A DNA stretch of 64,000 bases from Coleofasciculus sp. FACHB-1120 (GCF_014698845.1 NZ_JACJTV010000001.1:434001-498000), one strand, 5' to 3'. Shown: positions 18,751-30,180, counted from the first letter of the stretch. Notes: a model not told the origin generated them from the sequence alone. Program-made: numbers and translations.

Positions 18751-19482
18751 ATGAAGAAACTGATTAGAGGGCTGCGTGAGTTTCAAAGCAACTACTTCAG
18801 CGAACACCAGGAATTGTTCGAGCAACTCGCTCACGGTCAGAAACCGAGGGTGCTGTTCATCGCCTGCTCTGATTCTCGCATCGATCCGAATTTGATTACT
18901 CAGGCGGCTGTCGGCGAACTGTTTGTCATCCGCAATGCTGGCAACCTGATTCCGCCGTTTGGTGCAACGAATGGCGGCGAAGGTGCAACCGTTGAATATG
19001 CTGTTCATGCTTTAGATATCCAGCAAATTGTTGTCTGCGGTCACTCCCACTGCGGCGCGATGAAAGGGCTGTTAAAGTTGGAGGGTTTGGAGGCAGAAAT
19101 GCCGTTGGTTTACGAGTGGTTAAAACACGCAGAAGCGACACGTCGGCTGATTAGAGAGAACTACACGGGGCTTTCTGGCGAAGAACTTTTGGAAGCCACG
19201 ATTGCTGAGAACGTACTAACGCAAATCGAAAATCTGCGGACTTATCCAGTGATTCGCGCTAAACTTCACCGAGGCAAACTGTCTCTCCACGCCTGGATTT
19301 ATCACATTGAAACGGGAGATGTTTGGGGGTACGATACTATCCGTCAGGAGTACCTACCACTCTACAGCCAGCTTTCCACCAATCACGATGAATCTGTAGA
19401 GCCTAAACCTGAGCGAATCGCCTCAATGCTGTTATCTCCGGAGCAAGCAGAACGCATTTACAGAGGTTCTACCGCGCGATAA
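18751..19482 (+). CDS. Beta-class carbonic anhydrase
   Basis: The enzyme interconverts CO2 and bicarbonate. Zinc ligands and the activating dyad are visible: Cys39, with Asp41 and Arg43 (ACSDSR), then His98 and Cys101 (CGHSHCGAMKG). RNAGNLIPPFG lies between. At 243 residues it lacks the C-terminal extension of carboxysomal CcaA/IcfA. It may therefore be a cytoplasmic or, less likely, peripheral form. It stands alone and no carboxysome genes are in the window. Confidence 0.95.
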   Translation: MKKLIRGLREFQSNYFSEHQELFEQLAHGQKPRVLFIACSDSRIDPNLITQAAVGELFVIRNAGNLIPPFGATNGGEGATVEYAVHALDIQQIVVCGHSHCGAMKGLLKLEGLEAEMPLVYEWLKHAEATRRLIRENYTGLSGEELLEATIAENVLTQIENLRTYPVIRAKLHRGKLSLHAWIYHIETGDVWGYDTIRQEYLPLYSQLSTNHDESVEPKPERIASMLLSPEQAERIYRGSTAR

Positions 19483-19524
19483 AAGTGTACGTTATTAAGC
19501 GTTTATCTGCTGGTACCTGCAATT

Positions 19525-21663
19525 TCAGTTATTAGGAGCCAGCAGCATTCTTTCCTCTATCTCTTCCCATGTTTTGGGCGACACTCGCACCGCTGCTTGT
19601 TTGCACTGCAATACCAGGTAATTGGCATAGAGATAATTGTTGTATGCCTTTATTTCTTCTTTAGTTAAATTGACCATTTCTAAGCTGAGATTGAAAGCAT
19701 TGAGCAAGGTTTGCAGGAGACGATTGTTAAATTCCCGCCACGCTAACCCTGATTGTTCATAGTCAGGAATTTTTGCTTTGAGTGCTTGCAGTCGGGCAAT
19801 CAGCACAGTAAAATTTACATTCTTAAAGATTTTTAGTTTTTCAATTTCACCAGTGTTTCTGATAGCAATGGTGATGGCGTCGGCGTCGGGGAAGGCGATG
19901 GCGATGGCGATGGCGTTAGTGTCGGTGTCGGCGTAGGCGTAGGCGATGGCATTGGCGACGCTGACAGCGTTGGAGAAGGTGCCGATGTTGACATTGGCGA
20001 TGACGTTGGCGATGGCGATGGCGATGGTGTTGGCGATCGCCCTTTTACCCACGGGTTTAATATTACTTTCAGATCCCGTCGTTGCTTGTTCTGCCCAATT
20101 AAGTAAAGCTTGTAACTTGGATGTTCGGAATCGAAATGGAAATTTACGGGGGTTGATATACTTTTTAGCTTCTTTTTCCATCAGCAACAGCAATTCATCT
20201 GCACCACCACGCATTAACCCAGCTATCAGCAAAAAGACCTCTTGCCATCGTTGATCTGTGAGGTGTTCGGTAACTAGCTTCTCGATTTGCCGATGATCGT
20301 CAATATACTGAGCAGTTAAATATTCCTGTAACGTCAAATGAGAGAAAGAAAATATATCCTCCGCTCGCTCTACTAAGATACCTTGTTGAATAGCAATCGC
20401 ATTCAGAACCGCTTCGCCGTCTAGATGTTGAGGCGCATTCAAATTACTCGCCAAAAAGGTTTTGATTTGCTCAACAACCTCTCGCTGCGAGAAAAATAAT
20501 CGATCTGCCTCGAAACCTTTGTAGGCAATCTCAGATAGAAGTATCTCTTCTAGCTCTGTATGCAGTCCTTGATAAATTTCATCTTGCAAAATTCGCTTTT
20601 CTGATGCCCATTCCTCTAATAATATCCGCAACGCTTTGCGATACAGAACGCTACGATTATCAGGAAAACTTTGGGAACGGTCATATACCAGACAGAGAAA
20701 CGTTAACAATAAGGGTGTCTGAGCTAATTCTTTGGCAGCTTTATGTTCTGGTTTTTGCAGGATCTCCCAGCATTTTGGTGCTGTTCCCGTCTGTTTATCG
20801 GCCTCTGACTGAAACCAGTTATTAATAAACTGCTCAATCTGAATATCATCAAAATCTGCCATTGCCACATCGCTAAACCGACGGAACCCACTGCGATAGG
20901 CAGCAGTGCGACAGGAGGCAATGAAGCGATTTTTATCATGTTGGTCAACAAAGTCCTGGATTTGACCAATTGCCTCATTCAAATTCTTTGTCGGCACTTC
21001 ATCTAAACCATCCAGCAAAATTAGCAACTTGCCATTTTTTAATAATTCTTTGGTAGATTCTTCAGGTGAAGGGAAACCACAAGTGCGAAACTCATCACTG
21101 ATGGCTTTCTCAATATTGATGTCACCATCGCTAAATCTTTTGAGTTCGATGAAAACGGGGATACAGGAGTGCTTAAATTCTCCCTTGTTGATCTTGAGTG
21201 CTTCCAGTCCCATGCGCCGCAAAAATGTGGATTTTCCCGCTCCTGGGCCACCCAGTACCATTAGATACTGCTTTTCTTTAGCAACCTTCATTCCGTCTTG
21301 CTTTGGACAGTCTTTATTCTGATAACTGCGCCTTTGTGCTTCGCGGAAAGCTGTTTCTAAGCTATCAATTGTTTCAAACTGCCGAATATTCCTATCATCT
21401 AAAAACTGAACCCCTGTATAGACTGACTCTAAAGCTATAGGCTCTCGCATTTCCAAAACTTTTACTTTTAGAATGCCATGACGCTTAGTATAATTTTTGA
21501 GATATTGGTGCGATGCGTCATAAATTAGCTGCTGAGTTTTCTCATTTAGACTTCCGCCTACCCGGCTTAAAGCTTTACCTCCACCGTCCCAAACCGTTTT
21601 AATCACAACGCCAGCTAGACCTTTGATTGCTGCATCTGCAACTACGGGTTCAAATCCTGTCAT
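19525..21663 (-). CDS. NACHT-domain NTPase with (Ile/Val-Ala)n tract
   Basis: The 712-residue STAND-class ATPase has a helical N-terminal domain (about 1-125), Walker [10 protein letters not shown] (138-146) and Walker [12 protein letters not shown] (about 217-227). These are followed by [10 protein letters not shown] sensor and [12 protein letters not shown] winged-helix motifs that typify NACHT proteins. Residues about 541-598 are a low-complexity run of Ala alternating with Ile, Val, Asn, Asp or Tyr, encoded by GGCGAT-like tandem triplet pairs (DNA 19866-20040). A helical C-terminal domain follows. Bacterial NACHT proteins of this kind include antiphage defence proteins; that role is inferred here. 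No effector nuclease or TIR domain is visible, so the N-terminal helices may be the effector. Confidence 0.88.
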   Translation of the reverse strand: MTGFEPVVADAAIKGLAGVVIKTVWDGGGKALSRVGGSLNEKTQQLIYDASHQYLKNYTKRHGILKVKVLEMREPIALESVYTGVQFLDDRNIRQFETIDSLETAFREAQRRSYQNKDCPKQDGMKVAKEKQYLMVLGGPGAGKSTFLRRMGLEALKINKGEFKHSCIPVFIELKRFSDGDINIEKAISDEFRTCGFPSPEESTKELLKNGKLLILLDGLDEVPTKNLNEAIGQIQDFVDQHDKNRFIASCRTAAYRSGFRRFSDVAMADFDDIQIEQFINNWFQSEADKQTGTAPKCWEILQKPEHKAAKELAQTPLLLTFLCLVYDRSQSFPDNRSVLYRKALRILLEEWASEKRILQDEIYQGLHTELEEILLSEIAYKGFEADRLFFSQREVVEQIKTFLASNLNAPQHLDGEAVLNAIAIQQGILVERAEDIFSFSHLTLQEYLTAQYIDDHRQIEKLVTEHLTDQRWQEVFLLIAGLMRGGADELLLLMEKEAKKYINPRKFPFRFRTSKLQALLNWAEQATTGSESNIKPVGKRAIANTIAIAIANVIANVNIGTFSNAVSVANAIAYAYADTDTNAIAIAIAFPDADAITIAIRNTGEIEKLKIFKNVNFTVLIARLQALKAKIPDYEQSGLAWREFNNRLLQTLLNAFNLSLEMVNLTKEEIKAYNNYLYANYLVLQCKQAAVRVSPKTWEEIEERMLLAPNN

Positions 21664-21981
21664 AGGGGTAGGGATAAGTTGGTTTTAGTTATTTCTACAA
21701 GTTAGCCGTTGCTTTTTCCAGACGGCTAATCCTAATTCAATAGGTTTTGATGTGGCTCCTTTGATCGAGTCTAGCCCGTTGAAAAAAGCACCATTCTCAA
21801 TCGGGCGGTTGAAACCGCAGCTACACAAACAAAACCTGCCTACGCAGGTTTCAAAACCCGGAATTTTCCTCAGTCCGCGTTAGCGTAGCGTGCGCGTAAG
21901 CGCATAGGCGGACTTGGTTTGTATAGCCGCGAATTCCATTCGCCAGGGCTGGTCACTTCTTAGGAAGGATGGAGCAAAAAC
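21664..21981. other. Intergenic region occupied by a composite repeat
   Basis: Most of this gap is the structured repeat at 21796-21951. The rest should contain the promoter of the NACHT gene. No coding sequence is supported. Confidence 0.5.
21796..21951. repeat. Composite MITE-like inverted-repeat element with three hairpins
   Basis: The outer arms (GCAGCTACACAAAC near 21817 and GTTTGTATAGCCGC near 21918) are near inverse copies. Inside are three hairpins: GCGGTT-GA-AACCGC (21805-21818), AAACCTGC-CTAC-GCAGGTTT (21832-21851) and AGTCCGC...GCGGACT (21872-21914). The same layout is familiar to me from repeats scattered in Nostoc-type genomes. It carries no ORF. Confidence 0.7.
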
Positions 21982-22413
21982 CTACCGACTTGCTGCTTCA
22001 GCCGTTTCCTGCTTTTGGGCAGATCCCTGAGTTCCTAGCTGAATAAGCTCAATCTTGTAGCCATTCGGGTCTTCCACAAAAGCAATCACCGTGGAACCGT
22101 GCTTCATTGGCCCCGGTTCCCGCGACACCTTGCCGCCACGAGCCTTAATTTCATTACAGGTGGCGTAAATATCATCAACGCCAAGAGCTATATGACCGTA
22201 GGCATCTCCCAGGTTATACTGCTCTACGCCCCAGTTGTAGGTTAATTCCACAACTGTATGGTCAGATTCGTCACCGTAACCCACAAATGCCAGCGTGAAC
22301 TTCCCATCCGGATAATCTTTGCGGCGCAGTAACTTCATGCCCAGCACGTCGCAGTAAAATTTCAAAGACTCTTCTAGGTTGCCGACTCGCAACATCGTAT
22401 GTAGCATTCGCAT
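21982..22413 (-). CDS. gloA: Lactoylglutathione lyase (glyoxalase I)
   Basis: GloA turns the hemithioacetal of methylglyoxal and glutathione into S-lactoylglutathione. The 143-residue protein has the two-module glyoxalase fold, with [24 protein letters not shown] at the start, [25 protein letters not shown] in the middle and [15 protein letters not shown] at the end. Metal ligands His5 (HTMLRV), Glu in VVELTY, His in YGHIALGV and Glu in YKIELI are present. The last 13 residues are a variable tail. Confidence 0.95.
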   Translation of the reverse strand: MRMLHTMLRVGNLEESLKFYCDVLGMKLLRRKDYPDGKFTLAFVGYGDESDHTVVELTYNWGVEQYNLGDAYGHIALGVDDIYATCNEIKARGGKVSREPGPMKHGSTVIAFVEDPNGYKIELIQLGTQGSAQKQETAEAASR

Positions 22414-22653
22414 CGTTTTGATCCCGAATTCCTTTTTAATATGACGTTTGAGTGTCCGCTCAGGACGTATTCTATTTCAATCCCCGATCGGGATCTTTAC
22501 ACAACAACCCACGCCACCATAGAAACCATATTACATTCAGCCACGCTAGGTGTTTTCGACAAGGGATGACCACCGCTATAACCAGCTGGCTAAAAAGCCT
22601 ATCTAAGGTTTGCTGATGTGTGAGACACTTGCAATTTTGCTACTGAAGGGTGA

Positions 22654-23949
<1,296 letters not shown>

Positions 23950-24059
23950 AGCGGATTAATTCGGGCAGTTTGTGCCAGATGATCGGGTGGCTCGTTCAGG
24001 AATTCAGTCAATTTGTCTGTTGTCTATAAAAGGATTGACCGACTTTTGCACAACTCAAG

Positions 24060-24647
24060 ATGAAACTAAAAATCCTAGCGATCGCCACCCTATTTGCTCC
24101 CCTGTCTGTGTCAGCAGCCGTCCGAGCCGAAGCAGTCAGACCGTTCCCTCAAATTCAACCCTGTAATAACTGTCAGCTCATCAGCGCTACTGAAACGATT
24201 CCAGCCACTCAAGAGGATTGGCAGGAGTTTTCTTCCTCTGATGGAGGCTTTGTGGTGCTAATGCCGGAAAGCCCAGAGGAAGAAACCTATACCGAGGAAG
24301 CTGAAGAGGGCAACGTTGAACAGCATTTGTTTACAGCCGATACGTCGGATGGTGTGTTTTTAGTCTCCTATGCTGACTTTGCCAAAGAGATCGAAGAGCT
24401 AGAGGCTGAAGAACTCTTGGATGCGGCGACTGAGGGTTATATAACCGAGGGTGCGAAGTTAATCGCTCAGCGCCCAATTTCACTGCATGGAAGTCCTGGC
24501 AGAGAAATTAAGTACAAAGATGCTGACGGTTCTATTGGTCAATCTCGGATTTTTCTGGTGAACAAGCGGCTGTACCAAGTCAGCACGCTTGGTTCAAACG
24601 CTAAAGATGTTCAAAAGTTTTTCGGCTCATTTCAATTGATGCCGTAA
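24060..24647 (+). CDS. Hypothetical secreted protein
   Basis: The 195-residue product starts with a clear signal peptide (MKLKILAIATLFAPLSVSAAVRAEA, likely cleaved after RAEA). The mature part opens with a CNNC pair, then WQEFSSSDGGFVVLMPESPEEETY. The SSSDGGFVVLMPESP/KxDGSIGQSRIFLVNKRLYQVSTLGS organisation is common to cyanobacterial exported hypotheticals with an alpha/beta fold related to lipoprotein-like stress proteins. No catalytic residues can be named. It lies 110 bases after eno and a terminator follows at 24789. Confidence 0.8.
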   Translation: MKLKILAIATLFAPLSVSAAVRAEAVRPFPQIQPCNNCQLISATETIPATQEDWQEFSSSDGGFVVLMPESPEEETYTEEAEEGNVEQHLFTADTSDGVFLVSYADFAKEIEELEAEELLDAATEGYITEGAKLIAQRPISLHGSPGREIKYKDADGSIGQSRIFLVNKRLYQVSTLGSNAKDVQKFFGSFQLMP

Positions 24648-25007
24648 TCAAAGTATTTGGACTATTTTTTCACATAAACTCATTCACATTCTGTAGGGGC
24701 GTGTTTGTGCCATGCGTCTACACCAGGAATTAGGGGTGAATAAATACTACAACCTGCGATCGCTCTTTGCCAGCCAATTATTTTAGATACCCGTTTTCTA
24801 GACTAGAAAACGGGTTTTTGGTATGCCTCTAGCGATGCAATATTTTATTCAGCGGCGATTGAGTTGCGCGATCGCGTCAAATTTTTTCCCGCCGCAGCTA
24901 ACTTCAGGAAGTCCCTCTGATTGCCAATACCAGCCGCTGATTCGACGACTCCGAAAAACCGATCCCTCAGCCATCCAACTCAACACCCAAAATCTGAAAG
25001 TAGATCG
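24648..25007. other. Intergenic region between convergent genes
   Basis: It holds the terminator at 24789-24815. The small frame after it (24823-25017) has no ribosome site or recognised sequence. Nothing else is supported. Confidence 0.4.
24789..24815 (+). terminator. Intrinsic terminator, CCCGTTTTC type
   Basis: ACCCGTTTTCTAG (24789-24801) is complementary to CTAGAAAACGGGT (24803-24815) and is followed by TTTTGG. It is near-identical in core to 16709-16742, including a following GTATG. Confidence 0.8.
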
Positions 25008-26069
25008 TTATGGATAAAAACTGAGTTGAGGTAAGCCAAGGGTTTCTTCCATACCCAGCATCAAGTTAAGACACTGGAGAGCTTGACCAGCTTGACCTTT
25101 GATTAAATTATCAATCGCTGACATGACAATGACCCGATCGGTGCGGGGATCAACTTCGATGCCGATATAGCAAAGATTAGTCCCGCAAGCCCATTTCGTT
25201 TGGGGGTAGATGCCGCCTGGTAATATTTTGACAAAAGGCGAAGCACGGTAGAAGGCTGAAAAGATGGTAATCAAGTCTTCTCTCACTAACCCCGGATCGC
25301 GCAAGTTGGCATAAACGGTTGCTAGAATCCCGCGCACCATTGGAATCAGGTGAGGGGTAAACTGTACCGTAACTTCGTGACCGGCGAGATCGCTACAAAC
25401 TTGCTCAATTTCGGGGGTATGTCGGTGCCGTCCACCAACACCATAAGCTCCTAGCGTATTATCTGCCTCAGCCAGCAACAAATTAGTTTTCGCTTGCCGT
25501 CCGCCCCCGGAGGTGCCAGATTTAGCGTCGATAATCGCAGTTTCTGGCAAGACTAAGCCTTGCTTGAGTAGCGGCGAGAGTGCTAGCAAACTGGCGGTGG
25601 GATAGCAACCAGCGCAACCCACTAACTGAGCGTCAGCAATGCGATCGCGGTATAGTTCCGGTAAGCCGTAAACCGCTGTAGTTGCGAGTTCTCTGTCTTG
25701 ACGTTCTCCACCGTACCAAGCTTGATAGGTTTCCGGGTTGGAAAATCGGTAATCGGCGGATAAATCCAGCACTTTGCACCCCTTCGCCACTAGCGTCGGT
25801 GCCATCTGATAGGCAAGACCGTTGGGCAAAGAGAGAAAAACAGCTTGACAGCGATTGGCAATGGTATCTAAATCAAGCGGTTCTATCTTTAAGTCAACGC
25901 GATGACCTAAATGGGGGTAAAGGTCGGAAAATGACTTTCCAGCGCTACTCTCGCCGCCTAGGTAAACCAGTTCGACTCCTGGATGCTCCATCAAGAGTCG
26001 TACAAGTTGCACACCACCATAGCCTGACGCGCCAACAATTCCAACAGGCACGCGCCCTAAATCACCCAT
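25008..26069 (-). CDS. argC: N-acetyl-gamma-glutamyl-phosphate reductase
   Basis: ArgC reduces N-acetylglutamyl phosphate to the semialdehyde with NADPH in arginine synthesis. The 353-residue protein begins with the Rossmann motif [18 protein letters not shown]. It has the catalytic Cys in [16 protein letters not shown] (about residue 153-156) and [15 protein letters not shown]. The C-terminal [17 protein letters not shown] is the family's usual end. No other arg genes are nearby. Confidence 0.97.
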   Translation of the reverse strand: MGDLGRVPVGIVGASGYGGVQLVRLLMEHPGVELVYLGGESSAGKSFSDLYPHLGHRVDLKIEPLDLDTIANRCQAVFLSLPNGLAYQMAPTLVAKGCKVLDLSADYRFSNPETYQAWYGGERQDRELATTAVYGLPELYRDRIADAQLVGCAGCYPTASLLALSPLLKQGLVLPETAIIDAKSGTSGGGRQAKTNLLLAEADNTLGAYGVGGRHRHTPEIEQVCSDLAGHEVTVQFTPHLIPMVRGILATVYANLRDPGLVREDLITIFSAFYRASPFVKILPGGIYPQTKWACGTNLCYIGIEVDPRTDRVIVMSAIDNLIKGQAGQALQCLNLMLGMEETLGLPQLSFYP

Positions 26070-26547
26070 GATGCTTGTTCCCTAAAAAGTTTAAATTTTA
26101 AACGCTCAGCGGTCAGCAAAGCGCAGTCAACCAAAGTCAGTACTGAGCGATCAGCATACGGCATTGCCATGTCCCCAATGGTTGCTGAATAGAATTTCTT
26201 TGTCATTGCTTATTCCTCAGTCCTGCTAAAAGCTGATGGCTGAAAGCGACTTTTGCTGCATTGTAGTATTAAAACTAAGATTTGGTGGTAGAAATATCAG
26301 CGTCATCATTTAGGGTTACAAGGTTAGCTGCGGCGAATTCAAGGTTGGCTAGAGCAACTGTTCGGGGAGTGACCGACTCTTTTGGGAATTTATCCTTATA
26401 GAAAAGCACCGCTCCAATTGATATTTTGGGCGGTGCTGCGTGGTCTAATTAGCGTTATAAATCAACATCATGACACACTTGACAAAACGTTTTCTATTGT
26501 GAACACTATAAGTATCATTGAATTGAATATTTTTGTGGCGGCATCTT
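26070..26547. other. Intergenic region between argC and the RM module
   Basis: An inverted repeat AGCACCGC (26405-26412)/GCGGTGCT (26430-26437) lies here. A single AGTACT site, the recognition sequence of ScaI, is at 26139. No gene is supported. The region carries the promoters of argC and the methyltransferase. Confidence 0.4.
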
Positions 26548-27447
26548 ATGTTTTCGACTGAGGTGACTAGACTTTTGGGCAAACCGTACTTTCAGGCTCC
26601 AAACTGCCTGATTTATAACATTGATTGTTTGGAAGCAATGCAAAAATTGCCAAAGGAATGCATTGCTTTAACAGTCACAAGCCCGCCCTATAACATTGGG
26701 AAAGAGTATGAAAAACCGCTACCACTAGATGAATATTTAAATTGGTGTGAAAAGTGGATAGTTAAGGTTCACCATATTACATCGTCAAGTGGTGCCTTTT
26801 GGCTAAACTTGGGCTATTTGTCCATTCCAACTCGTGCTAAAGCGATTCCTATTTCATATCTTCTTTGGAATAGGATTCCCTTCTATTTAATTCAAGAAGT
26901 TGTTTGGAACTATGGTGCTGGAGTGGCAGGAACTAAGTTTTTTTCACCAAGAAACGAGAAATTTTTGTGGTATGTCAAGAATCCCGATAAATATACTTTT
27001 AATCTTGATGATGTTAGAGATCCAAATGTAAAATATCCAAATCAAAAAAAGAACGGTAAAATTAAAGTAAATGTTTTAGGTAAAAATCCTACTGATGTAT
27101 GGGAATTTCCTAAAGTTACATCTGGTCAAAATAGAGCCTCAAAAGAACGCACTTCTCATCCAGCGCAATTTCCAATTGCTGTAATTGAGCGAATAATAAA
27201 GTCTGCATCCAATTTAAACGAGATTGTTTTAGATCCATTTATGGGATCGGGTACTACTGCCGTTACTGCTTTAAGTTTACAACGCCCCGTTATTGGTTTC
27301 GAGATTCAAAAAGAATACTGTGAAGTTGCTGCCAATAGGATTGATAATTTTCTAACTAGAAATCAAGCCAGTAAAGCGCAATTGTCTTTGTCTTTAGATA
27401 ATTCTCCAAATTCAGATGAGGAGTTATGTCTGGAGCGGTATTTTTAA
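26548..27447 (+). CDS. DNA methyltransferase of type II RM system
   Basis: The start is ATG 26548; TTG 26533 is the upstream alternative. The 299-residue protein has the catalytic motif TSPPYNIGKEY early and the SAM-binding motif DPFMGSGTTAVTAL late, the beta-class order. TSPPY fits N4-cytosine enzymes but also some N6-adenine ones, so the base is undecided. A central target-recognition region follows. It is convergent with the nuclease gene, and the two 3' ends overlap by 24 bases. Visible A+T bias versus argC and ribBA supports acquisition by transfer. Confidence 0.9.
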   Translation: MFSTEVTRLLGKPYFQAPNCLIYNIDCLEAMQKLPKECIALTVTSPPYNIGKEYEKPLPLDEYLNWCEKWIVKVHHITSSSGAFWLNLGYLSIPTRAKAIPISYLLWNRIPFYLIQEVVWNYGAGVAGTKFFSPRNEKFLWYVKNPDKYTFNLDDVRDPNVKYPNQKKNGKIKVNVLGKNPTDVWEFPKVTSGQNRASKERTSHPAQFPIAVIERIIKSASNLNEIVLDPFMGSGTTAVTALSLQRPVIGFEIQKEYCEVAANRIDNFLTRNQASKAQLSLSLDNSPNSDEELCLERYF

Positions 27448-28029
27448 CAGTTTGTAACGCTCTACTTCAGGTCTCAGATTGGCTTGCTGACCAGTTTGTG
27501 ACTTTTGTCCTTTCCAGTCATCAAGATCCAGCCATCCAAATCTAACTAAATTGATTTGTGGGTTTAATAAACTAATAATTAATTTTTGGAAGTTAATTAC
27601 AAGGTAATAACCTGATTTTGTTTTAGTTCCTGGATTTACAGTGGAGCTTTTTTGAGTATAGCTACGATTACCATATGTATTTCGCTTGCTAGAGGATGTT
27701 TTAATCTCTATCGAGAAGTAGTCATCAGGTACATAAACCAAGTCTTTTTCGTATTTATTTGACTGAATGCGCCAGATTTGCGGATATCTATAGGCAAATT
27801 CTAATGGTATGAGATCGTGTAAAAACGACCCTAAAACTTGCGGACTTGGAAAAAAGTCTACTCCAATTTTATATCCCCTACTGGTTATACTTGATTGAAA
27901 AATTTCACTCCATACTTGAATTACAACTTCATAAATTTCATTAGGGTCAAGTGGGTGTTGGTCTATCAGCTCTAGAGTCTTGGCTTGCCACTCTTGAACT
28001 AAAAGCCCTTCGTAGGGAGAGTTATTCAT
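27424..28029 (-). CDS. ScaI-like restriction endonuclease
   Basis: The 201-residue protein begins SPYEGLLVQEWQAKTLELI and HPLDPNEIYEVV, which I recognise as the ScaI restriction endonuclease family (ScaI cuts AGTACT). A PD-(D/E)xK-type core is visible in DLVYVPDDYFSIEIKTSSS (about 112-130), with Asp, Glu and Lys in the right order. The start codon overlaps the C gene stop as ATGA, so the two are translationally coupled. The target site of this enzyme is inferred only from the family. Confidence 0.75.
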   Translation of the reverse strand: MNNSPYEGLLVQEWQAKTLELIDQHPLDPNEIYEVVIQVWSEIFQSSITSRGYKIGVDFFPSPQVLGSFLHDLIPLEFAYRYPQIWRIQSNKYEKDLVYVPDDYFSIEIKTSSSKRNTYGNRSYTQKSSTVNPGTKTKSGYYLVINFQKLIISLLNPQINLVRFGWLDLDDWKGQKSQTGQQANLRPEVERYKLLKIPLQT

Positions 28030-28247
28030 TCAATTTCTTTAAGCAATTCACTTGGTGACACACGCAAAGCTCTTGCTAATCTGACGATATTGACTAAGGC
28101 AACATTTCTCTCACCCCGCTCAATACCACCAATGTATGTGCGGTGTAAATCTGTTAGTTCTGCCAGTTTTTCCTGAGAAAGGCCGCGAGCCTTTCTCAAC
28201 TGCCGAACTTGATCGCCAAATTTTTCTAGCTCAGGATTTGTCACCAT
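28026..28247 (-). CDS. Controller (C) protein, XRE-type HTH regulator
   Basis: This 73-residue protein is a bare helix-turn-helix domain: FGDQVRQLRKARGLSQEKLAEL, LHRTYIGGIERGERNVAL, then LARALRVSPSELL. Small XRE proteins directly upstream of a nuclease gene are C proteins that delay nuclease expression until methylation is complete. Its ATG has no Shine-Dalgarno sequence upstream, and C genes are often leaderless. No obvious C-box was found by eye. Confidence 0.88.
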   Translation of the reverse strand: MVTNPELEKFGDQVRQLRKARGLSQEKLAELTDLHRTYIGGIERGERNVALVNIVRLARALRVSPSELLKEIE

Positions 28248-28313
28248 TAGGAGAAAGGATGATGCTTCAGATGCCTATTATTCCACAGACGATAAGTATC
28301 AATTTGAGCGTCG

Positions 28314-28345
28314 CCCCCAAGCGGCGCGATCGCGCCGCTGGGGGG
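28314..28345. repeat. HIP1-centred 20-bp palindrome with C/G flanks
   Basis: AGCGGCGCGATCGCGCCGCT (28320-28339) is a perfect palindrome, extended by CCCCC on the left (with one bulged A) and GGGGG on the right. It lies between the divergent C gene and ribBA and may isolate the two units. Confidence 0.8.
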
Positions 28346-28406
28346 TGCCGACAGGCTACTCTCAAAAAGAGATACTGGATATATGGTTTATTGCTCTAAT
28401 TAATCT

Positions 28407-30116
28407 GTGGAATTGTCTCAAAGCAAAGACGCGCAAAATCGCGCTTCTTCAACCCAACCGTTTAAATTTGACGCGATTGACGCCGCCTTGGCAGACCTGA
28501 AGGCTGGGCGGGTGGTCGTAGTAGTAGATGATGAGAGCCGGGAAAACGAAGGCGACTTGATTGGCGCGGCTCAGTTCGCGACGCCCGACATGATTAATTT
28601 CATGGCGGTGAATGCACGGGGTCTGATTTGTCTGGCGCTGACAGGCGATCGCCTGGATGAACTGGATCTGCCCTTGATGGTTAGCAACAACACCGACAGC
28701 AACCAAACTGCCTTCACCGTCAGCATCGACGCCGCACCGAATATGGGAGTTCGTACCGGCATCTCAGCGGAGGATAGGGCGGTGACGATACAAGTCGCCC
28801 TCAACCCATCGACCCAGCCGAATGACTTGCGCCGTCCCGGTCACATTTTTCCCTTGCGGGCGCGGGAAGGGGGCGTCCTGAAACGAGCCGGTCATACAGA
28901 AGCCGGAGTTGATTTGGCAAAATTGGCGGGATTGTATCCGGCTGGGGTCATCTGTGAAATCCAAAATCCCGATGGGTCGATGGCGCGGTTGCCAGAGTTA
29001 ATCGAGTACGCCAAGACCCACCAACTGAAAATTATTAGCATTGCTGACTTAATTAGTTACCGCCTCAACCACGAACGGTTTGTCTGCCGCGAGACGATTG
29101 CTGAACTGCCGACTCAGTTTGGGAATTTTCAAATTTACGCCTACCGCAACAGCCTGGATCAATCCGAACACGTCGCCATTGTGAAGGGAGACCCAGCCGA
29201 GTTCTCAGACCACTCAGTGATGGTGCGAATGCACTCAGAATGCCTCACGGGTGATGCTTTAGGTTCCATGCGCTGCGACTGCCGAATGCAGCTACAAGCG
29301 GCGCTGAAAATGATTCAGAATGCCGGGTCGGGGGTTGTGGTTTACCTGCGCCAAGAAGGACGGGGAATTGGGCTGGTGAATAAATTGAAAGCTTACTCGT
29401 TGCAAGATATGGGGCTGGATACCGTCGAAGCAAACGAGCGCCTAGGTTTCCCTGCTGACTTGCGGGATTACGGGGTGGGGGCGCAAATTCTCAACGATTT
29501 GGGAGTAAAAAAAATTCGCCTGATTACGAATAATCCCCGCAAGATTGCAGGTTTAAAAGGGTACGGCTTAGAGGTGGTGGATCGGGTACCGCTGCTGATT
29601 GAGGCGAATGATTATAACTCGATCTATCTAGCGACCAAAGCGAAAAAGCTGGGTCATATGCTGTTGCAGACGTATTTAATCACCGTAGCGCTGCACTGGC
29701 AGGATGAGCCGGAGTCAGTCACAAAGCGCTACGAACGATTAGAGAAACTGCGGCATTTGGCAAAAACTCACGATTTGTTGTTGCAGGAAGAAACGCGACC
29801 TGTTGGGATCGCTTTGTTCGGCACGCCATCGTTAACTGTTCACTTGGGTTTTGATCAACCCAATCTGGCGTCACCCGATTGGTATCAGCAGGCAGGACAT
29901 CCTTACGTCCGAGCGATCGCGCAAATTCTGGATGCTTTGAGCGCCTGGCCTCAGTTGGAATATCTGGAATTTATGGTTTCGACGGGAATAGACCCCCTAA
30001 CAGGCTTACAAATCCAGCTAGACCGGCAGAACTTCCCCGTAAGTACCCTGCCTTCGTCGGTTTGCGACCATTTAGAAACCCAAAAAATCTACAGCTTTCA
30101 GAGTGGTGAGGGCTGA
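28407..30116 (+). CDS. ribBA: Riboflavin synthesis: DHBP synthase/GTP cyclohydrolase II
   Basis: RibBA makes 3,4-dihydroxy-2-butanone 4-phosphate and opens GTP. The N-terminal RibB domain (about 20-220) has [23 protein letters not shown] and [16 protein letters not shown]. The RibA domain (about 225-420) has the zinc site [18 protein letters not shown] and [18 protein letters not shown]-terminal extension of about 150 residues (from [14 protein letters not shown]) is found in cyanobacterial members. The start is GTG 28407. No FMN riboswitch is evident. It is divergent from the RM C gene. Confidence 0.95.
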   Translation: MELSQSKDAQNRASSTQPFKFDAIDAALADLKAGRVVVVVDDESRENEGDLIGAAQFATPDMINFMAVNARGLICLALTGDRLDELDLPLMVSNNTDSNQTAFTVSIDAAPNMGVRTGISAEDRAVTIQVALNPSTQPNDLRRPGHIFPLRAREGGVLKRAGHTEAGVDLAKLAGLYPAGVICEIQNPDGSMARLPELIEYAKTHQLKIISIADLISYRLNHERFVCRETIAELPTQFGNFQIYAYRNSLDQSEHVAIVKGDPAEFSDHSVMVRMHSECLTGDALGSMRCDCRMQLQAALKMIQNAGSGVVVYLRQEGRGIGLVNKLKAYSLQDMGLDTVEANERLGFPADLRDYGVGAQILNDLGVKKIRLITNNPRKIAGLKGYGLEVVDRVPLLIEANDYNSIYLATKAKKLGHMLLQTYLITVALHWQDEPESVTKRYERLEKLRHLAKTHDLLLQEETRPVGIALFGTPSLTVHLGFDQPNLASPDWYQQAGHPYVRAIAQILDALSAWPQLEYLEFMVSTGIDPLTGLQIQLDRQNFPVSTLPSSVCDHLETQKIYSFQSGEG

Positions 30117-30180
30117 GGACTGAGGGTTAAAGACTGAGTAGAGTTAGGACTGAGGACTGAGGGCTGAGTAGAGTTAGGAA
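30108..30180. repeat. GGACTGAGGACTGAG-type degenerate tandem repeats
   Basis: Phrases GGGCTGAGGACTGAG, AGACTGAGTAGAGTTAGGA and GGACTGAGGACTGAGGGCTGAG follow the ribBA stop. Similar CTCAGTCCTCAG strings recur near 61465. They look like the short degenerate repeats frequent in filamentous cyanobacteria. Confidence 0.6.

Noticed and set aside
24823-25017. 64-codon frame after the CCCGTTTTC terminator
   Set aside because: It starts in the terminator tail and overlaps the argC end; it has no conserved features.
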